A stretch of 64,000 nt of DNA. Source: PALSA-1316 sp964499365 (GTDB taxonomy: Bacteria; Nitrospirota; Thermodesulfovibrionia; Thermodesulfovibrionales; UBA6898). The position numbers and the translations under genes are program-made. The DNA is taken from positions 1-64,000 of the forward strand of contig CAZCKU010000008.1 in NCBI GenBank assembly GCA_964499365.1, given 5' to 3'. The notes under the pieces are model-generated. The model did not search any database. It was given only the letters and a program-made list of their open reading frames with translations, and was not told where the DNA came from. Below are positions 16,957 through 24,836 of the stretch, piece by piece. Each line of letters opens with the position of its first letter. Position 1 is the stretch's first letter.

Positions 16957-17450
16957 GATGCCAGCCGTGCCTTTGCCTTCTCCGGAGCCTTGTCCGGTAC
17001 ACTGGCCGAAGTCTTGCCGTGCCTGCCCTTGAGCGATATGAACTCATTGCCTTCGAGCAGGTCCCTGAGCGTCATGCTGTTCAGAAAGGCCTCGATATTC
17101 TCGCCCAGCGATTTCCACAGCAGGTGCGTCACACACCCCTCAACCCGCATGCAGCCCTCCTTCGGGTCCAGGCAGGAGGTTATCGCCACCGGCCCTTCGA
17201 GCTCCAGCAGGATCTCGCCGATACTGATCCTGTCAGGGTCCCTGCTGAGGACATACCCGCCGCCCGGTCCCCTGACGCTCCGGATAATGCCCGCCTTGCG
17301 GAGCTGGTTGAGAATCTGCTCAAGGTAGGCGACCGAAACGTCCTGCCGTTCCGATATCTCGCGTATCGTGACCGGACCGCGCTCGCCACACCGCGCAATC
17401 TCGAACATAGCCCGCACGCCATACTGCCCCTTTGTCGACAATTTCAGCAT
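16953..17450 (-). CDS. iscR: Rrf2/IscR-family Fe-S transcriptional regulator
   Basis: DNA-binding sensor of Fe-S status. The Rrf2 winged helix (KLSTKGQYGVRAMFEIA, SVAYLEQILNQLRKAGIIRSVRGPGGGY) is followed by three cluster-ligand Cys at 93, 100 and 106 and a candidate fourth ligand, His109, spaced almost as in E. coli IscR (92, 98, 104, His107). The ATG at 17450 gives the classical MLKLSTKG start; a longer in-frame upstream start would include the promoter region. First gene of the iscR-tusA-nifS-like operon and probably autoregulated through the site just upstream. The C-terminal tail is longer and more basic than in E. coli IscR. Confidence 0.9.
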   Translation of the reverse strand: MLKLSTKGQYGVRAMFEIARCGERGPVTIREISERQDVSVAYLEQILNQLRKAGIIRSVRGPGGGYVLSRDPDRISIGEILLELEGPVAITSCLDPKEGCMRVEGCVTHLLWKSLGENIEAFLNSMTLRDLLEGNEFISLKGRHGKTSASVPDKAPEKAKARLAS

Positions 17451-17456
17451 GTATAA

Positions 17457-17492
17457 ATTTAATAATAGTCTAGTGATTCTGTCAAGTATTAA
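17457..17492 (-). promoter_or_regulatory. Promoter with IscR-type operator before the iscR-like gene
   Basis: On the minus strand a consensus -35 TTGACA (17485-17480) is followed after 17 bp by TTAAAT (17462-17457). The surrounding ATACTTGACAGAATCACTAG resembles E. coli type 1 IscR sites such as that of iscR itself (TTGAC, then a half-site around ACTC/ACTAG). An autoregulatory Fe-S switch is likely by analogy. Confidence 0.6.
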
Positions 17493-17652
17493 AATACCGA
17501 CCTTTTTCAGGGGCAGGGGGCTACCCGTACGGTTCAGGATAAGACCGGGAGTATCAGGGACGGAAACGGCCATTCGATCGACATCGTCACGGCAGGTCTG
17601 CAGGAGAAGGGGTCAGCTGACGGTAAAATCGCCTGGCGCCTCAGGATGGTTT

Positions 17653-19182
17653 CTACCAATCGATGGGAAAATAATCCTTCAGGAACTTCCCGCACCAGTG
17701 CTTCCCGGTCAGGATGCCGTCAAAAAAAGGATCGCAGACCCTGGCAGCTCCGTCAACAATATCCAGCGGCGGCTGAAAATCATGCACCTCCTGCTTCAGG
17801 CGGGATAGCTCCAGCGGGTCTTCGTCCGTCACCCATCCGGTATCGACCGCATTCATATAGATGCCGTCCCGGGCAAGTTCCTCGGCAGAGGTATGGGTCA
17901 GCATATTCAGGGCGGCCTTGGCCATGTTGGTATGCGGATGCCGGGCGTCCTTTTTAAACCGGAAGAACTTGCCCTCCATCGCGGTCACATTCACAATATG
18001 CTTCTGCCCGGTATAATCGCGCTTCATCAGGGCCACCAGCCTGTTGCATAAAACGAAGGGGGCTACTGAATTCACCAGCTGGACTTCGAGCATTTCCGTG
18101 ACCGGGATCTCTCCGAGGCGGAGCCGCCAGCTGTTGGTCTTTCGCAGGTCAACCTGCTGGAGATCGGCATCCAGCCGGCCTTCCGGAAAAATCTCTTCAG
18201 GAACCAGGGAGGTATCGTGCCGGTAGGGGAGCTGGGAAAGTTTGGCTGATTCACGCAGCCCGATGCCGGCCACCTGATTATGCCAGGCAACAGGGAGTGC
18301 CGTTTCATTCTCCTGGCTATCATGACAGAGCGACGCAAGCTGCTGTTTGCAGGCCTCGTGATCGGCAAGCAGCTGCTGCGCCTCCCCGGACAAGACACGG
18401 CTGCCGTTCTGTTCGTTTTCCATTAGATGCGCATAAAATCCCGCAGGTCTCCTGACCGTCTGGGCAGCGTTGTTGATCAGAATATCCAGGCGGCCGTACG
18501 TCTGCTCCACATAGCCGGCAAATATCTCGACGCTCGGAATATGCCTCAGATCAAGGCCGTGAATATGCAGCCTGTTTCCCCACGCCGCAAATCCCTCTTC
18601 GCGGGCATATCGGGCAGCAGCGTCGACAGGGAATCTGGTTGTTGCAATGACCACAGCCCCGGCCCGCAGCATCTGCAGCGCAGCCTGGAACCCGATCTTC
18701 ACGCGCGCACCGGTGATGAGCGCCACCTGGCCCTGCAGCGATGCCGACTGAAAACGCTTCCGGTAGTTCAGGTCGCCGCAGGTGCTGCAGAGCGCATCAT
18801 AGAAGAAATGAAGGCTGGTGTACTCTTCCTTGCATATATAGCAATTACGCGGCGAAGAGAGTCTCTCACTGCCGGGTCCGGAGGCAGATGAAGGCAGAGC
18901 GACCTGCAACGGGGCTGAGAATGTTTCCTCGCGGCGGGCCTGGCGAATGCCGGTAGCATTGCGGGCTGCCCGGTTTTCATCAAATACAGCCAGACGCCGG
19001 AGTTTGTCGGCTGCCTTATTTCTCTTCTTCGTTTCTGCCCTGTCGGGGCGTGATATCGCCCCCGTGACCTTCATGAGTGCATTCCGCTGCGCCACCGGCA
19101 GACCGGCAAGCTGCGCGGGATCTTCTGCCAGGGCCTCAAGCACGGAGATGCATCTGACGATCTCAGCGGGATCAAGGCTCAT
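17653..19182 (-). CDS. Large short-chain dehydrogenase/reductase-like protein with zinc ribbon
   Basis: A 509-residue protein with an SDR domain (about 145-490) behind a long N-terminal region. CYIC and CSTC (about 113-134) form a putative zinc ribbon just before the Rossmann fold (LQGQVALITGARVKIGFQAAL). The NNAAQT motif is present. The usual catalytic Y-x-x-x-K reads T-N-M-A-K (HTNMAKAALNML), so the catalytic Tyr is Thr. This degenerate motif seems to typify the subfamily, and the reaction is unknown. Last gene of the greA-pyrK-pyrD-SAM hydrolase operon, 13 bp after the previous stop. Confidence 0.8.
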   Translation of the reverse strand: MSLDPAEIVRCISVLEALAEDPAQLAGLPVAQRNALMKVTGAISRPDRAETKKRNKAADKLRRLAVFDENRAARNATGIRQARREETFSAPLQVALPSSASGPGSERLSSPRNCYICKEEYTSLHFFYDALCSTCGDLNYRKRFQSASLQGQVALITGARVKIGFQAALQMLRAGAVVIATTRFPVDAAARYAREEGFAAWGNRLHIHGLDLRHIPSVEIFAGYVEQTYGRLDILINNAAQTVRRPAGFYAHLMENEQNGSRVLSGEAQQLLADHEACKQQLASLCHDSQENETALPVAWHNQVAGIGLRESAKLSQLPYRHDTSLVPEEIFPEGRLDADLQQVDLRKTNSWRLRLGEIPVTEMLEVQLVNSVAPFVLCNRLVALMKRDYTGQKHIVNVTAMEGKFFRFKKDARHPHTNMAKAALNMLTHTSAEELARDGIYMNAVDTGWVTDEDPLELSRLKQEVHDFQPPLDIVDGAARVCDPFFDGILTGKHWCGKFLKDYFPIDW

Positions 19183-19195
19183 CTTAATGACAGCC

Positions 19196-20008
19196 CTATC
19201 CCTGTGCCGTCATGACCGAAACCGGATCCCCGGTTGCAATCTGGTGCCGGTCCGCAGCCCTGCCCTGGTACAGATAGAACTCGAGATGACCCGAACTGTT
19301 GATCAGCGCGGAGAGCCTGCTGTCATCACCCTGACTATAGAACTGCCTCAGCCGTATTTCCTGGTCCTTCAGTGTAATCCGGAGAGCCCCGGGGCTTCCG
19401 GTACTCAGGAGCATGTTCAGTTCTGCCCTCGTAATATTCGTGATCGCGTTGCCGAATCTGTCGATATGGATCACCTCGCCGAGCAGCACGCCCTGCTGGG
19501 AGAGGTCAGGGACAGCGATGGGTATAGTGTGATAGTCGCTTATCGCATCCCCGAACCTGGACATCGGAAGCCCCCGCGAAAACCAGGCCGCCACCGGGGC
19601 AAAGATATCGCGGCCCTGAAAGGTCGGGCTGACCGCTGACAGGAAGTAGTGCTCCGACGTGATATGGACCACCTGCATTATTTCGTGCTGCATGCTGTAT
19701 ATATACGAGAAGACGCCATTGTCCGGTCCGATAAAGAAATGATGGTCAGCCTCGACCAGGACCGGTCTCCGGCCGGAACCCACCCCGGGGTCGACCACCA
19801 CAAGATGGATCGCGTTCTGGGGAAAGTACTGGTAGTTCATACCGATCGTATAGGCAGCCTCCCTGATGTCGTGCGGCCTGATACCATGGGTAATATCCAC
19901 GATTTTTGCAGCGGGGTTGATCTTCAGGATGACGCCCTTCATCACTCCGGCAAAGGGGTCATCATACCCGAAATCGGTTGTCAGCGTTATAACCGGTTCA
20001 GCCTGCAT
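19196..20008 (-). CDS. SAM hydrolase / SAM hydroxide adenosyltransferase (DUF62 family)
   Basis: Family enzymes hydrolyse S-adenosylmethionine to adenosine and methionine. The 270-residue protein has the N-terminal ITLTTDFGYDDPFAGVMKG with the Asp residues that bind adenosine ribose, VVDPGVGSGRRPV, FIGPDNGVFSY, and IDRFGNAITNI in the C-terminal barrel. The ATG at 20008 overlaps the pyrD stop by 11 bp; a GTG at 20017 is also possible. Translation is probably coupled to pyrD. Its presence in a pyrimidine operon suggests SAM or adenosine salvage co-regulated with nucleotide synthesis. Confidence 0.9.
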   Translation of the reverse strand: MQAEPVITLTTDFGYDDPFAGVMKGVILKINPAAKIVDITHGIRPHDIREAAYTIGMNYQYFPQNAIHLVVVDPGVGSGRRPVLVEADHHFFIGPDNGVFSYIYSMQHEIMQVVHITSEHYFLSAVSPTFQGRDIFAPVAAWFSRGLPMSRFGDAISDYHTIPIAVPDLSQQGVLLGEVIHIDRFGNAITNITRAELNMLLSTGSPGALRITLKDQEIRLRQFYSQGDDSRLSALINSSGHLEFYLYQGRAADRHQIATGDPVSVMTAQG

Positions 20009-20927
20009 GGGCTGCACCGGTCAGTGAGCGAATCTCCTTTAACTTCTCCCGTTCCATGTACGCAGCCATCCCGTCGATAATGTCGATGGTTACTCCCGGG
20101 TTTACGAAATTCGCGGTCCCCACCGCAACCGCTGTCGCACCGGCCATCATGAATTCCAGGGCATCATCCGTATTCATGATCCCGCCCATGCCGACCAGCG
20201 GTATCTTCACCGCCTTATAAACATCATAGACCATTCTGAGCGCAACCGGCTTGATCGCAGGCCCCGAGAGCCCGCCCCTGACATTGGCAAGCCTGGGCTT
20301 CCGCGTCCGTACGTCAATCGCCATGCCGGTAAGGGTATTGATGAGCGAAAGCGCATCCGCCCCCGAGTCCTCGGCAACCCGCGCCATCAGGGCAATGTCC
20401 GTCACATTGGGCGAAAGCTTCACGATAAGCGGCAGCTTTGTCTTTTTTCGCACCGCCCCCACAACATCACCGGTGACCGCCGGGTCGGTGCCGAAGACTG
20501 ACCATCCCGCCTGCTTGTTGGGGCAGGAAATGTTCATCTCGAGTGCGTGTATCCCATCGATACCATCCAGTCTCGCTGCGGCCTCGGCATATTCATCGAG
20601 TGAATCGCCGAAGAAATTCACAATAACCGGTGTGGTAAAGCGCTTGAGAAACGGGAGCTTTTCCTTAATGAATGCCGCGATGCCAATATTCTGCAGACCG
20701 ATGGAGTTCAACATGCCTGATGCGGTCTCGACGATGCGGGGAGGCGGATTGCCCTCCTTCGGTTCAAGCGAAAGCCCCTTGACCACAATCGCCCCGAGCC
20801 TGTTCAGGTCCATGAACTCGACATATTCGGGCCCGTAGCCAAAGGTGCCGGATGCGGTCATGACCGGGTTCTTCAGTTTCAGGCTGCCTATGGTGACTTC
20901 CAGATTAACGGACACGGCTTCTACCAT
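19998..20927 (-). CDS. pyrD: Dihydroorotate dehydrogenase B, catalytic subunit
   Basis: FMN enzyme oxidising dihydroorotate to orotate in pyrimidine synthesis, with electrons passed to NAD through PyrK. The 309-residue class 1B protein has PVMTASGTFGYG, NSIGLQNIG, the catalytic Cys loop EMNISCPNK, KLSPNVTDI and GMGGI with AVAVGTANF for FMN phosphate. The ATG overlaps the pyrK stop by 7 bp, confirming a heterotetrameric PyrD/PyrK type enzyme independent of quinones. Confidence 0.96.
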   Translation of the reverse strand: MVEAVSVNLEVTIGSLKLKNPVMTASGTFGYGPEYVEFMDLNRLGAIVVKGLSLEPKEGNPPPRIVETASGMLNSIGLQNIGIAAFIKEKLPFLKRFTTPVIVNFFGDSLDEYAEAAARLDGIDGIHALEMNISCPNKQAGWSVFGTDPAVTGDVVGAVRKKTKLPLIVKLSPNVTDIALMARVAEDSGADALSLINTLTGMAIDVRTRKPRLANVRGGLSGPAIKPVALRMVYDVYKAVKIPLVGMGGIMNTDDALEFMMAGATAVAVGTANFVNPGVTIDIIDGMAAYMEREKLKEIRSLTGAAHAG

Positions 20928-21760
20928 ACGATATCCATAGCGTCAAAAACCGGCCCCTCCATGCATACCCGCAGGTACGTCCCGTCCGGGACTGAACCCC
21001 CGGCCTGTCCCTCCGTTCCCTGCCCCTTCGCCCGGGTCTCCTTTGTCCTGATCTTTGCGACGCACCCCAGGCAGGCGCCGATGCCGCAGGCCATATGTTC
21101 TTCGAGCGACAGATACGCCTTTATACCCGCAGAGACCGCAAACCCGGAGACAGCCCTCAGCATGGGCTTCGGGCCGCAGGCGTAAATCAGGGCCGGGCCC
21201 CCGGAGGCAGGAGGAACGACACGCCTCAGCAGGTCAAGCACATTGCCCTTCTCACCGTGCGAACCATCGTCGGTACAGCAGGAGAAATATCCCGAAAGGC
21301 TCTTAATCTCATCCAGCATCAACAGATCATCACCCGTCCGGGCCCCGTAAAGCACCGTAGCCCTGCCCGCCAACGCCTCAATAAGGGGGAAGACCGAGGC
21401 GATGCCGATGCCGCCGGCAATGATCACCGGCAGCGTATCCGGTGCGGACGTCGATGCCTGTGCCGGGTATCCGTTCCCCAGGGGTCCCAAAAGGTGAACA
21501 GACGAGCCGGACCCCATCCCGCCAAGAACGGTTGTCCCTTTCCCCTGGACGCGGTAGAGCAGCTGTATTCCCTCTTCCGTCTTTCTGAACAGACTGAAGG
21601 GCCTCTTCAGGAGGGGGTCGGACCCCTCCCTGACCTGCACCATATAAAACTGGCCTGCCTTCGGTTTTCGTCCGGTGTCCGGGCATTTCAGGGAGAGCAG
21701 CCGATAGTGCGCGCCGACAGGAACGTTCCCGGTAATCTCTGCCTTGACGTATCTATTCAA
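20921..21760 (-). CDS. pyrK: Dihydroorotate dehydrogenase B, electron-transfer subunit
   Basis: FAD and [2Fe-2S] subunit linking PyrD to NAD. A ferredoxin-reductase-like FAD domain (RPFSLF) and NAD domain (IIAGGIGIASVFPLIEAL, YACGPKPML) are followed by the cluster motif CGIGACLGC with the last Cys in RVCMEGPVF. The best start is a TTG at 21760, 8 bp inside the end of greA. A Gly/Lys-rich insert (TKETRAKGQGTEGQAGG) sits between the third and fourth cluster Cys and is longer than usual. Confidence 0.92.
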   Translation of the reverse strand: MNRYVKAEITGNVPVGAHYRLLSLKCPDTGRKPKAGQFYMVQVREGSDPLLKRPFSLFRKTEEGIQLLYRVQGKGTTVLGGMGSGSSVHLLGPLGNGYPAQASTSAPDTLPVIIAGGIGIASVFPLIEALAGRATVLYGARTGDDLLMLDEIKSLSGYFSCCTDDGSHGEKGNVLDLLRRVVPPASGGPALIYACGPKPMLRAVSGFAVSAGIKAYLSLEEHMACGIGACLGCVAKIRTKETRAKGQGTEGQAGGSVPDGTYLRVCMEGPVFDAMDIVW

Positions 21761-22226
21761 AGATTATCTCGAGGACCTCGTATTCAATCGTACGCGCCGG
21801 GGCCTTGATGACCGCGGTATCTCCCACATCCTTGCCGATGAGCGCCCTGCCGACAGGAGAGGTGATAGAAATCTTGCCCTGCTTGATATCTGCCTCTTCG
21901 GTGCCGACCAGAATGAAGACATATTCCTCATCCGCCTCGACATCGAGCACCTTGACCTTCGCCCCAAAGGCGACCTTTGACTGCTTGATCTTTGCCGGGT
22001 CGATCACATCGGCCATGGCTATCTTTGCCTTGAGTTCATCGATCCTGCCGCAGATAAAGGACTGCTGCTCTTTTGCAGCATGATACTCGGCGTTCTCGGA
22101 AAGGTCGCCGTGAGCGCGCGCCTCGGCAATGGCCTGTATGTTCTTCGGTCTGTCGACCTTCAGGAGTCTTTCAAGTTCGTCCTGCAGTTTCTGATATCCT
22201 GCCGGTGTTAATGGTATCCTCTGCAC
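21753..22226 (-). CDS. greA: Transcription elongation factor GreA
   Basis: Rescues backtracked RNA polymerase by stimulating transcript cleavage. The N-terminal coiled coil carries the acidic tip (ARAHGDLSENAEYHAAKEQQ) and the C-terminal FKBP-like domain ends GRALIGKDVGDTAVIKAP. A GTG at 22226 has AAGGAG 5 nt upstream and is preferred over a GTG at 22232 that overlaps the ribosome binding site. Length about 157 residues, normal. It lies between DUF4019 and pyrK in one operon. Confidence 0.94.
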   Translation of the reverse strand: MQRIPLTPAGYQKLQDELERLLKVDRPKNIQAIAEARAHGDLSENAEYHAAKEQQSFICGRIDELKAKIAMADVIDPAKIKQSKVAFGAKVKVLDVEADEEYVFILVGTEEADIKQGKISITSPVGRALIGKDVGDTAVIKAPARTIEYEVLEIIFE

Positions 22227-22237
22227 AGTCACTCCTT

Positions 22238-22663
22238 CTACTTGATATAATATCCCGATACCCGCCAGGTACCGTCTTTGTCGAGCATCGGGGTCACGGT
22301 TTCACGCGCATTCTTCCTGTTCGCAAATGAGGTCTCAAACTGGATGACCACGTACTCCCCGTCCGGTGCTCCCGGAAGCGTCCTGCTGTAGGTACCTGAC
22401 ATGAGCGTCCGCTTGAGGACCTGGCCAAGAGGCCCCCTCGCGGCCTTCACCTGCCCGGCCCACTGCTCTTTTGACACCGCCCCCCTGAACAGCTGAGCTG
22501 CCTCGGTCCAGCTGTCAGTATATTTTCCCGAGTCAATCAGCGCAAGCCAGGCATGGGCCGCCTTTGCAGCAGCCTTCTCTTCGGCAGGGCCTGCCAGGGA
22601 CAGGCCGGCTGCAAGAGTGAATGCGACGATACCGATACATACAATCAGATATCTTCTTCTCAC
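22238..22663 (-). CDS. Secreted DUF4019-domain protein
   Basis: A 141-residue protein with a signal peptide (LIVCIGIVAFTLAAGLSLAG) and a DUF4019 domain recognised from HAWLALIDSGKYTDSWTEAAQLFRGAVSKEQW and ARGPLGQVLKRTL. Function is unknown; members are small periplasmic proteins of the NTF2-like fold. Its stop codon lies just upstream of the greA ribosome binding site, so it probably heads that operon. Confidence 0.82.
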   Translation of the reverse strand: MRRRYLIVCIGIVAFTLAAGLSLAGPAEEKAAAKAAHAWLALIDSGKYTDSWTEAAQLFRGAVSKEQWAGQVKAARGPLGQVLKRTLMSGTYSRTLPGAPDGEYVVIQFETSFANRKNARETVTPMLDKDGTWRVSGYYIK

Positions 22664-22834
22664 CGGGTCTCCTTCGTGGATTATATTCTCACAACAATAC
22701 TATCGATAATTTAAACGATACCCCTGAAAATATCAATAACGCGGCCCCCGGCAATGGAAAGAAACCGGACCGTTTCAGTATAATTATGAGCAGCTTCAAA
22801 ATAGCGATTGCCGTAACGTGACAAATCCCTTCAG

Positions 22835-22856
22835 TCCTCCCTTGCCAAAGGGAGGA
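22835..22856. repeat. Hairpin repeat TCCTCCCTT/AAGGGAGGA
   Basis: Perfect 9-bp stem with a 4-nt loop, closely related to the hairpin at 5063-5083. A second imperfect hairpin (CCCTCT and AGAGGG) follows within 30 bp. Confidence 0.55.
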
Positions 22857-22959
22857 AAAATCCCCTCTCTGGTAAAGAGGGTCAAGGGAGATCTTATAAG
22901 TTATATCTGTTCACTGGTGAGACTGTTGCTAAGGGACCATAAGTAATACCACAGGTGCT

Positions 22960-23031
22960 GTCATTCCCGCGAAGGCGGGAATCCAGTTTTTTCAAGGTCT
23001 TCCGGATTGCCCGATCATGTCGGGCAATGAC
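22960..23031. repeat. MITE-like dispersed repeat, copy 2
   Basis: Bounded by GTCATT and AATGAC. It contains TTCCCGC-GAAG-GCGGGAA (22964-22981), GGAATCCAG and ATTGCCCGA-TCATG-TCGGGCAAT (23006-23028). It shares its end sequences and order of elements with 2288-2398 and is shorter. Confidence 0.65.
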
Positions 23032-23105
23032 GATGAATGTGGTTTTACTGGCCGTCTTCTTGGTAATAACCATTACAACGACGTTCGACGAAAGGACTAT
23101 CAGCC

Positions 23106-24782
23106 ATGAGATTTTCAAAAATGTTTATACCGACACTCAGAGAGGCGCCCGCGGACGCAGAGGCGATAAGCCATATCCTGATGCTCCGCGCAGGTTATGT
23201 CCGCCAGCTTGCATCGGGTCTCTATATATTCCTGCCGCTGGGATGGCGGGTCCTCAACAGGATCAATGCAATCCTGAAAGAGGAGATGGAGTCAATTGAT
23301 GCGCAGGAGATCTCGATGCCCATTCTCCATCCTGCCGAAATCTGGCAGCAGACCGGCAGGTGGGACATAATCGGCGGGGAGATGTTCCGGCTGAAAGACC
23401 GGACCGACCGCGACTTCTGTCTCGGCATGACCCACGAGGAGATCATGACCTGGCTCGCCTCACGCGAGATACGGTCATACCGGGACCTCCCCCAGGTCTG
23501 GTACCAGATCCAGACAAAGCTCCGTGACGAGGCCAGGCCGAAGAGCGGGATCCTGAGGACAAGGGAATTCATCATGAAGGACAGCTACAGTTTCGACGCT
23601 GACGACGAGGGCCTGGACAAGAACTACCAGCTCCATGCGGACGCCTACCACCGCATCTTCAAGCGGTGCGGGCTCCGCTTCATGCAGGTCGAATCTGATC
23701 CCGGCATGATGGGAGGCGGCTACTCGCACGAGTTCATGGCTCCCAGCCCGGCAGGAGAGGATGAGATCGCCCTGTGCGACACATGCGGCTATTCGGCAAA
23801 TGTCGAGCTGGCCCTGTCGATCCCTTCAAAAAGTGAAACCCAGGACTGGCAGCCCGAAGAGGTCCATACTCCTGACAAGAGGACGGTCAGGGAAGTCTCC
23901 AACTTTATGAAGCTCGCCCCGTCAAACTTCCTCAAGAGCATCCTGGTTATTTCCGAGCAGGGTCCCGTGCTCGCCCTCGTTCGGGGGGATCAGGAACTGC
24001 ATGAGAAAAAACTGGCAAAGGTCATCGGTACGCACCGGCCGGCACAGAAGACAGAGGTCAAGGAAATCCTGGGTGTCGAGGCAGGCTTCATCGGACCGGC
24101 CGGCCGTGATATCAGGATGGTAGCAGACCCCTCCTTACAAGAGGGAGTCTTCGTCAGCGGTGCCAACAAACAGCATTACCACCTGAAGGGCATCAGGGCG
24201 GGAAAGGATTTTACGGCCGAGTGGCACGATATCCATATCGCCAGGGCAGGAGATCTCTGCGCGAACTGCAACACGCCCCTGCGGGTGGAACGGGTCATCG
24301 AAATCGGCAACATCTTCAAGCTGGGCACGAAATACTCCAGTGCCCTCAAGGCGGTCTTCCTGGACGAAAACGGACACGAAAAACCGATCATCATGGGGAG
24401 CTACGGCATCGGGCCCGCACGGATAGCAGCCGCAGCCATCGAGCAGAACTTTGACAAAGACGGCATCGTCTGGCCAAAAAGCATAGCACCGTTTGACGTT
24501 GAACTGATCCCGCTGAACATGAACGATCCCAAAACGGTCGAGACTGCCGAGGCCCTTTACCGGGACATGCGCGCTGACAGAATTGATGTCCTGATGGACG
24601 ACCGTGAGGAACGGGCAGGGGTCAAGTTCAAGGACGCAGACCTCATCGGCATACCGGTGCAGGTGGTCATCGGCGAGAAGACACTCAAGGAAGGGCTTGT
24701 CGAGATAAAAGACCGGAAGACGAAAGAAACTGTGAAGGTAAAAGTCGAAGAAGTTCTCGAAAGGCTGAAGGCAACCGCCTGA
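23106..24782 (+). CDS. proS: Prolyl-tRNA synthetase
   Basis: Charges tRNA-Pro; class II synthetase, 558 residues, bacterial type with an editing (INS) domain between motifs 2 and 3. Features seen are LRAGYVRQLASGLYIFLPLG, the motif 2 region (RDEARPKSGILRTREFIMKDSYSF), the INS domain (about 220-400) and motif 3 GSYGIGPARIAAAAIEQ, followed by the anticodon-binding domain ending VKVKVEEVLERLKA. GAAAGGA precedes the ATG at a fair distance. It stands alone on the plus strand. Confidence 0.97.
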   Translation: MRFSKMFIPTLREAPADAEAISHILMLRAGYVRQLASGLYIFLPLGWRVLNRINAILKEEMESIDAQEISMPILHPAEIWQQTGRWDIIGGEMFRLKDRTDRDFCLGMTHEEIMTWLASREIRSYRDLPQVWYQIQTKLRDEARPKSGILRTREFIMKDSYSFDADDEGLDKNYQLHADAYHRIFKRCGLRFMQVESDPGMMGGGYSHEFMAPSPAGEDEIALCDTCGYSANVELALSIPSKSETQDWQPEEVHTPDKRTVREVSNFMKLAPSNFLKSILVISEQGPVLALVRGDQELHEKKLAKVIGTHRPAQKTEVKEILGVEAGFIGPAGRDIRMVADPSLQEGVFVSGANKQHYHLKGIRAGKDFTAEWHDIHIARAGDLCANCNTPLRVERVIEIGNIFKLGTKYSSALKAVFLDENGHEKPIIMGSYGIGPARIAAAAIEQNFDKDGIVWPKSIAPFDVELIPLNMNDPKTVETAEALYRDMRADRIDVLMDDREERAGVKFKDADLIGIPVQVVIGEKTLKEGLVEIKDRKTKETVKVKVEEVLERLKATA

Positions 24783-24800
24783 GGCTGCCCTCGTTCGAAA

Positions 24801-24825
24801 CAGGAGGGCCTGAACGGCCCTCCTG
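24801..24825. terminator. Hairpin between convergent proS and ettA
   Basis: CAGGAGGGCC-TGAAC-GGCCCTCCTG, a perfect 10-bp stem with a 5-nt loop just after the proS stop and before the ettA stop. There is no T-tract, so intrinsic termination is uncertain. Confidence 0.5.
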
Positions 24826-24836
24826 CCTCATCGCTG

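Larger units (their letters stand above)
22664..23105. other. Intergenic stretch between DUF4019 gene and proS
   Basis: About 440 bp that must hold both divergent promoters. It contains two hairpin repeats (22835-22856 and around 22866-22884) and a MITE-like repeat (22960-23031). No coding sequence and no T-box leader was recognised ahead of proS. Confidence 0.65.

Noticed and set aside
22664..23105. T-box or other riboswitch ahead of proS
   Set aside because: No T-box sequence or antiterminator structure is visible; the region is accounted for by hairpin repeats.
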